The notes under the pieces are model-generated. The model was given only the letters and a program-made list of their open reading frames with translations, was not told the DNA's origin and searched no databases. A stretch of 18,043 bases of DNA from Halieaceae bacterium (GTDB lineage Bacteria > Pseudomonadota > Gammaproteobacteria > Pseudomonadales > Halieaceae): the NCBI GenBank assembly GCA_003523185.1, contig DPGN01000021.1:207236-225278 (forward strand). The letters run 5' to 3'. Numbering within the stretch: position 1 is the stretch's first letter; each line of letters opens with the position of its first letter. The position numbers and the translations under genes were made by a program. Of the stretch, positions 13,988-18,043 are shown one piece after another.

Positions 13988-14600
13988 TTCCTAGGTATTC
14001 GAGAAATAATGTGCCATCGCCTATGCCATAGCGAACGGCATCGGTTGACCCTACCGCGATGACCGCGGCGTCTCCTGATCGCGTGCTGAGCCGAGCAAGA
14101 GCAGCCGAACCCTCGCCCCTGTCTTCTCCGAAGAGCGCGTTTAACTCATGCGCTCTAAGCGGTCCGCTGGAAGCAGTTTTATTGCCCATCAGGTGCGAAG
14201 CTATCGAAATGGCGTCGGAACTAATTTCTGCATCGCACCAGTGAAAGGCGACAAGCTCAACGCCGAAACGTTTGCTGACGAGATCACAAAACAGCGTGGC
14301 GAGATCTTCGTATGAGCCTCGCTCTGCGATAGAAGCGATAACTTCCTGAGTAGCCTCTAAAAGCGCTTCATTTTGCTCAGCGACGGACATGAGGGCATCC
14401 AGTCGTCGGCGTAACTCGGCATTTCGCTCCCGCAGTGTCGCCACTTGACGCTCCACCAAGGATACGGCGCCGTCCCCGACGTGAGTGATCTTAAGCTCAC
14501 TCAGTACCTCGGGGTATTGATTAAAGAAGTCAGGATTGTCTCTGAGGTAATCGCTAACTACCTCCGCAGTTACCTCACTAGCTGTCGACTCGTCACTCAT
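13947..14600 (-). CDS. DUF484 family protein (YigA-like, GAF-type domain)
   Basis: A 217-residue cytoplasmic protein of the family found between dapF and xerC in many gammaproteobacteria (YigA in E. coli). The N-terminal helix SDYLRDNPDFFNQYPEVL, followed by VSLVERQVATLRERNAELRRRLDAL as a likely coiled coil, is the family signature. The remainder (from about residue 85) resembles a degenerate GAF sensor fold with strands such as VELVAFHWC and DAAVIAVGS. No ligand or catalytic role is known to me. An upstream in-frame ATG (14684) lies inside dapF and adds 28 residues of poor character, so ATG 14600 (MSDEST), 5 bases after the dapF stop, is preferred. Its end overlaps the xerC start. Confidence 0.88.
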   Translation of the reverse strand: MSDESTASEVTAEVVSDYLRDNPDFFNQYPEVLSELKITHVGDGAVSLVERQVATLRERNAELRRRLDALMSVAEQNEALLEATQEVIASIAERGSYEDLATLFCDLVSKRFGVELVAFHWCDAEISSDAISIASHLMGNKTASSGPLRAHELNALFGEDRGEGSAALARLSTRSGDAAVIAVGSTDAVRYGIGDGTLFLEYLGNVIGSLPINRASD

Positions 14601-14605
14601 AGTGT

Positions 14606-15451
14606 CTACCGAAGGTTTACTTTGCCCTGGAATACGGTTTCCGCCGGACCTGAAAGCCATACGGCGTCCTGGCCGCCAGTCCAACTCACGGTGAGCTTAC
14701 CGCCGGGTAGATCGACTGTCACCTCGGGCGATAGCAGACCAAGCTTGATACCGTGAACGACAGCGGCACAAGCACCTGAGCCACAGGCCAGTGTCTCGCC
14801 GACCCCTCGCTCAAAGACTCTCAGTGCTATCGCATCGCGATTTTTAATTTCCATGAACCCAACATTTACGCTATCGGGAAAGACGTCGAGCGCCTGAATC
14901 ATGGGGCCAATCTTCTCAACCGGCGTAGCCGCGCAATCATCGACTACGATCACGGCATGCGGGTTACCCATGGACAGGATGCCTGCGTTTACCGTCACGT
15001 TACCCAGCTTTAGCTCGTGTTCAGTGCTTGAAGCCTCGTTGCCGTCGGGTAATACATAGGGGACAGCCGGCAGGTCAAATACGGGTGCACCGAGTTCGGC
15101 TTTCACATCGAAATGTTTAGACAATGACAAATGGCGGAGGCAGTCGCCCACCTGAAGTGTTATCTCCTGTTTGGGAGAAAGGCCCTGTTCACGAATAAAT
15201 CGGCCCACACAACGAGCACCATTGCCACACTGACCTGCACTTGACCCATCCGCGTTGAAAATCTTGTACTCAAAATCCGCGTCACCGCATTTCGGTGGTT
15301 CAATAACGAGTACCTGATCACAGCCAACGCCGGTGTGCCGATTGGCAATAGTTTGAATCTGTTCAGAGGACAGGCTGACGGCCTTTCTTACTGCATCGAT
15401 GACGACAAAATCATTGCCCGCGCCGTGCATTTTGGTGAAATCAATCATCAT
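14606..15451 (-). CDS. dapF: Diaminopimelate epimerase DapF
   Basis: Interconverts LL- and meso-diaminopimelate, giving the meso form for peptidoglycan and for lysine synthesis by the adjacent lysA product. The 281-residue protein has the two catalytic cysteines: Cys75 in SSAGQCGNGARC and Cys223 in GETLACGSGACAA. The N-terminal signature FTKMHGAGNDFVVID and GNPHAVIVV are also present. It acts in the cytoplasm and is usually a dimer. Two adjacent ATGs (15451 and 15448) are possible starts, and the first overlaps the lysA stop region by 11 bases. A frame extending upstream to 15529 runs inside lysA and adds non-family residues, so I did not use it. A G-rich stretch about 10 bases upstream may serve as ribosome site, helped by coupling to lysA. 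Confidence 0.95.
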   Translation of the reverse strand: MMIDFTKMHGAGNDFVVIDAVRKAVSLSSEQIQTIANRHTGVGCDQVLVIEPPKCGDADFEYKIFNADGSSAGQCGNGARCVGRFIREQGLSPKQEITLQVGDCLRHLSLSKHFDVKAELGAPVFDLPAVPYVLPDGNEASSTEHELKLGNVTVNAGILSMGNPHAVIVVDDCAATPVEKIGPMIQALDVFPDSVNVGFMEIKNRDAIALRVFERGVGETLACGSGACAAVVHGIKLGLLSPEVTVDLPGGKLTVSWTGGQDAVWLSGPAETVFQGKVNLR

Positions 15452-16733
15452 GAGCTTGGCCCCCAATATGCTCGGGCAAACACTCATCTGCCCAGAGATC
15501 CTCCACTCGCTCTCGCTTTCGAATGACATGAGCGTCGGTTCCGCTCACTAATATCTCTGCTGCACGAGGGCGGGAGTTATAGTTTGAAGACATCGTGAAA
15601 CTGTAAGCACCTGCGCCCAGGACGGCCAGTAGATCACCTTCAGTGATACCGAGCTCTCGATCTTTGCCCAGGAAGTCACCTGTCTCGCAGACCGGTCCAA
15701 CAACATCGTATACCCGCGTTTGTGTTGAGCCGGGAGCGGTCTCCATGATCGTCTGCCATGCTGAATACAGTGCGGGTCTCAGCAGGTCATTCATGGCAGC
15801 ATCGACGACAGCGAAGTGTTTTGTCTCGCCCTCTTTAATCACCATGACACGGGTTAGCAGGGCGCCTGCATTGCCCACGATCGATCGTCCCGGCTCAATC
15901 ATCAGCTCCATCGAAAGATCGTCTAGCTGGTCTCTTACCGAGGTAATAAGTGCCTTGGCACTCGGGACCTCCTCATCGCGATACCGGATACCCAAGCCGC
16001 CACCAATATCGATGTGCTGTAATTCAATGCCACGTGAGCGAAGGTCGAGCACGAGGTTTTTGAGGTGTTTGACTGAATCGATGAAGGGCTCGATCTCGGT
16101 GAGCTGGCTGCCGATGTGGCAATCGATTCCGATAGGCAGTAGCGCATCGGATTCATGTGCCGTGCGGTACAGTGCCCTCGCAATCTGAGCGTCGACCCCA
16201 AATTTATTTTCCTTTAGGCCGGTCGAGATGTAGGGATGTGTCTTGGCATCCACATCAGGATTGAGCCGGACCGAGATGGGTGCGACTTTATTCAAGTGAC
16301 GAGCGATCTTCTCGATAAGTGCGAGTTCGGATGCGGACTCTACGTTGAAGCAGCGAATGCCAGCGGTCAGCGCCAATTCAATCTCCGCTGCTGACTTACC
16401 CACACCTGAGAAAACCACTTTTCCCGCATCACCACCTGCTGTAAGCACCCGTTGTAACTCGCCACCCGAGACAATATCAAAGCCAGATCCCAGGCTTGCC
16501 AGCAATTTGAGAATGGCGATGTTCGAGTTGGCTTTTACGGCGAAGCATATGAGATGGCCAGCTCCGCCGAAGGCGTCGGTCCACTCAGCAAATGCGTCCG
16601 TGATTGCTTTCTCAGAGTAGACGTACAAGGGTGTGGCAAAACGCTGCGCAAGGGAGTCAGCTGATACTGCCTCGCAGAAAAGAGAACCCTCGCGGACACT
16701 AAATCCGTTAGGCATGTTGTGATCATGCGACAT
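15441..16733 (-). CDS. lysA: Diaminopimelate decarboxylase LysA
   Basis: PLP enzyme of fold type III that decarboxylates meso-diaminopimelate to L-lysine, the last step of the pathway. The 430-residue protein has the PLP lysine Lys67 in CFAVKANSN, then GSGFDIVSGGEL, RLNPDVDAKTHPYISTG, CHIGSQ, the phosphate-binding IDIGGGLGI, EPGRSIVGNAG, and substrate-site Cys in GPVCETGDFL. The C-terminal GAYSFTMSSNYNSRPRAAEILV is typical. The ATG at 16733 gives normal length; Met7 (16715) is an alternative, and neither has a strong ribosome site. It lies 8 bases downstream of lptM, so translation probably carries over. It belongs to the operon lptM-lysA-dapF-DUF484-xerC-yigB. Confidence 0.96.
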   Translation of the reverse strand: MSHDHNMPNGFSVREGSLFCEAVSADSLAQRFATPLYVYSEKAITDAFAEWTDAFGGAGHLICFAVKANSNIAILKLLASLGSGFDIVSGGELQRVLTAGGDAGKVVFSGVGKSAAEIELALTAGIRCFNVESASELALIEKIARHLNKVAPISVRLNPDVDAKTHPYISTGLKENKFGVDAQIARALYRTAHESDALLPIGIDCHIGSQLTEIEPFIDSVKHLKNLVLDLRSRGIELQHIDIGGGLGIRYRDEEVPSAKALITSVRDQLDDLSMELMIEPGRSIVGNAGALLTRVMVIKEGETKHFAVVDAAMNDLLRPALYSAWQTIMETAPGSTQTRVYDVVGPVCETGDFLGKDRELGITEGDLLAVLGAGAYSFTMSSNYNSRPRAAEILVSGTDAHVIRKRERVEDLWADECLPEHIGGQAHDD

Positions 16734-16741
16734 GGTAGAAA

Positions 16742-16852
16742 TTAGTTAGTCGTGGTGGGTTCTGGTTCCGGGTGCCGCAACTCGCCGGGCTGCCCACAGC
16801 CCAGGGTGAGGGATAACACGACCGCTATGCAATGAATGAAAAGTAGTCGCAC
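16742..16852 (-). CDS. lptM: LptM-type small lipoprotein (formerly YifL/LppL)
   Basis: A 36-residue protein read on the minus strand from a GTG start. VRLLFIHCIAVVLSLTLGC is a complete lipoprotein signal with lipobox LTLGC, so the mature protein is only CGQPGELRHPEPEPTTTN. The CGQ.G.L...P pattern just after the lipidated Cys is the LptM hallmark (CGQKGPLYLP in relatives, from memory). Characterised LptM helps the outer-membrane LptDE complex mature and form its correct disulfides. A GGTGG stretch 5 bases upstream supports this GTG; in-frame GTG and TTG codons 9-15 bases further upstream are less likely. Location between cyaY and lysA/dapF is the conserved position. It is the first gene of the operon, 8 bases before lysA. 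Confidence 0.85.
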   Translation of the reverse strand: MRLLFIHCIAVVLSLTLGCGQPGELRHPEPEPTTTN

Positions 16853-16877
16853 CGGAGCCACCAATGTTTAAACCGCT

Positions 16878-16906
16878 AGTATACCAGCTGTTATCCTATG
16901 TTCGTG
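16878..16906 (-). promoter_or_regulatory. Extended -10 promoter for the lptM-lysA operon
   Basis: On the minus strand TGGTATACT forms an extended -10 (hexamer TATACT at 16883-16878). The -35 position (16901-16906, CACGAA) is poor, as often found with extended -10 promoters. The -10 box lies about 25 bases upstream of the lptM GTG. It sits in the divergent region shared with cyaY. Confidence 0.5.
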
Positions 16907-16974
16907 ACTCGAGATCCTTATCTGGTTATGGTCTCGTCCCCACGTCTCACTTGAGCCCATGAAAAGGACACAGA

Positions 16975-17295
16975 ATGTCTGCATCGCCACAGTACTATGA
17001 ATGTATCGCTGAAACCTTCGAGGAGGTTGAGTCGAAGTTGGAGGAATTGGAATCGGACCCCGATATTGCCGCGGCCGAGGGGGTGCTAAATGTGACCTTT
17101 AGCAACGGTGTGGTCTTCGTACTAAGTCGGCAACCCGCGGTAGAGCAGCTTTGGTTGGCAACCCCGGGCGGTGGCTTTCACTTTGTGTGGCGAGATGCCG
17201 ATGAAGAGTGGTTCGACACCAAAACTAACGACGGGTTTCGTCAGCTGTTGAGCCGCGAACTCGCCGAGCATGCGGGTGAGCACATCGAATGGTGA
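16975..17295 (+). CDS. cyaY: Frataxin homologue CyaY
   Basis: A 106-residue iron-binding protein that modulates iron-sulfur cluster assembly by interacting with the IscS-IscU machinery in the cytoplasm. The N-terminal helix is rich in acidic residues (ETFEEVESKLEELESDPDI), forming the iron-binding ridge, and is followed by the frataxin strands GVLNVTFSNGVVFVLSRQ and QLWLATPGGGFHFVW. The tail helix is DGFRQLLSRELAEHAGE. Length matches E. coli CyaY. The ATG at 16975 has AAGGA about 7 bases upstream. It is divergent from lptM-lysA, as I remember from E. coli and Pseudomonas. Its end overlaps the start of the next gene. Confidence 0.93.
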   Translation: MSASPQYYECIAETFEEVESKLEELESDPDIAAAEGVLNVTFSNGVVFVLSRQPAVEQLWLATPGGGFHFVWRDADEEWFDTKTNDGFRQLLSRELAEHAGEHIEW

Positions 17296-18043
17296 GATTG
17301 CTGCGGCGTTTAATGTCGGCCTTTCCAGGATTACTTCTGCCTTTGACAGTGTCGGGCGAGGTGATTCATGAACCATTGTGGGTGGAAAATCTCTCTCCGC
17401 TTGCGCAGTTGGTTGCGCTGCCTTCACAGCGATCAGCCGATATAAAAGAAGGGCTCTCGGTCTCGGTGCATACGGATATTGCGACCCATCTTGTCTCTCA
17501 GGCGTCCGAGCGTGAGCGGGTATTTTTTGACGGGGAGACACAAAAGCAGAGCGTTAATCTTCGATGGGGTCTCTCGCCCCAATGGGAACTTAGCGCGCAT
17601 CTGTCGTCCATCAAACATGACGGTGGCTTTGTCGATGCGTACGTGAATCGCTGGCATGACTTCTTTGGAATGAGTGATGGCGGTCGGAGCACACTGCCGG
17701 AAGATCAAATACGTTTTCAGTTCGATGGCATTGAGCAGCAGTCGTTGCTCGATCGCCCTGTTTCCGGTCAGAGCGACTCGACGCTCGAGCTGAGTTATGT
17801 CGCAGAACGCCAACAAGCGCTGCAGATTGCCTACGCGGTCGGCTACAAAGCCTCTAATGGTTCGTCAGAGCGATGGCTCGGGAGCGGTGCTGAGGACCTT
17901 TATGGCGTCGCGCGCTTCAGTGGAGCGCATCAAGGTGACCTTCCCCTTTATTGGCACGGACAGTTTGGTGTCACTCGAGCAGGCGAGAGTTCACTGTTAG
18001 GTGCTCAGCAAAAAGATTGGTTTTGGTTCACCGGCTTGTCAGC
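17289..18043 (+). CDS. DUF3187 family exported protein, cut off by window edge
   Basis: About 251 residues are visible and the frame is open to the right edge. The N-terminus MVRLLRRLMSAFPGLLLPL ahead of TVSG is a basic-then-hydrophobic signal peptide. The body alternates polar and hydrophobic residues as in a beta-barrel or beta-rich envelope protein. The segment VFFDGETQKQSVNLRWGL and especially WHDFFGMSDGGR (about residues 122-133) match what I remember of the DUF3187 family, whose function is unknown; I infer an outer-membrane or periplasmic location. The ATG at 17289 overlaps the cyaY end (its stop is 17293-17295), and a GTG at 17292 is an alternative. GGTGAG about 9 bases upstream could be the ribosome site. 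The overlap implies co-translation with cyaY. Confidence 0.75.
   Translation, partial: MVRLLRRLMSAFPGLLLPLTVSGEVIHEPLWVENLSPLAQLVALPSQRSADIKEGLSVSVHTDIATHLVSQASERERVFFDGETQKQSVNLRWGLSPQWELSAHLSSIKHDGGFVDAYVNRWHDFFGMSDGGRSTLPEDQIRFQFDGIEQQSLLDRPVSGQSDSTLELSYVAERQQALQIAYAVGYKASNGSSERWLGSGAEDLYGVARFSGAHQGDLPLYWHGQFGVTRAGESSLLGAQQKDWFWFTGLS

Noticed and set aside
15643..16188. 181-codon plus-strand frame opposite lysA
   Set aside because: Ser/Arg-rich shadow of lysA; the lysA catalytic motifs lie on the other strand.

Overview
The window reads as a stretch of a gammaproteobacterial chromosome, probably a marine relative of the OM60/NOR5 (Halieaceae) or pseudomonad lineages. I infer this from conserved gene order and protein style, not from a search. 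The block cyaY | lptM-lysA-dapF-DUF484-xerC-yigB and the nearby comM, ubiK, glnK and amtB are arranged much as I remember them near each other in Pseudomonas. Genes are dense, and base composition looks even, at a moderate GC content. There is no tRNA, rRNA, CRISPR array, insertion sequence or prophage.

Layout from left to right. (1) 1-1734, minus strand: a putrescine-forming pair, aguB (N-carbamoylputrescine amidase) followed by aguA (agmatine deiminase, cut by the left edge). (2) 1854-3585, minus strand: a glutathione S-transferase and a DUF3080-type lipoprotein. (3) 3586-4207: an intergenic region with a short tandem repeat, then a small exported c-type cytochrome on the plus strand. (4) 4237-6065, minus strand: ubiK (ubiquinone accessory factor) and comM (YifB-type AAA+ ATPase). 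(5) 6066-8725, plus strand: a nitrogen operon, torF-type porin, glnK and amtB. It is preceded by a near-canonical NtrC site and a sigma-54 promoter at the spacing seen at E. coli glnA, and closed by a strong intrinsic terminator. (6) 8739-11853, plus strand: a possible 52-codon small ORF, a CinA-C family protein and a catalase-peroxidase (katG) with a signal peptide, closed by a second strong terminator. (7) 11964-12302: a second P-II gene, glnB. (8) 12321-16852, minus strand: the tightly packed operon lptM-lysA-dapF-DUF484-xerC-yigB. Its first gene is a 36-residue lipoprotein with a GTG start. (9) 16975-18043, plus strand: cyaY (frataxin) overlapping a DUF3187 protein that runs off the right edge.

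How the genes fit together. The best-supported regulatory unit is torF-glnK-amtB: nitrogen limitation would act through NtrC and sigma-54 to raise an outer-membrane porin, the ammonium channel and its P-II regulator together. glnB, about 4.5 kb away with a sigma-70-like promoter, is probably the constitutive P-II sensor. katG stands apart as a predicted periplasmic peroxide-removal enzyme. The right-hand operon combines lysine and peptidoglycan precursor synthesis (lysA, dapF), LPS-transport maturation (lptM), chromosome dimer resolution (xerC) and a HAD phosphatase.

I found no convincing wholly new multi-gene system. The most rewarding items are the porin placed under apparent NtrC control, the small lptM gene, the exported KatG with operator-like direct repeats, the divergent CinA-like protein and the two DUF proteins.
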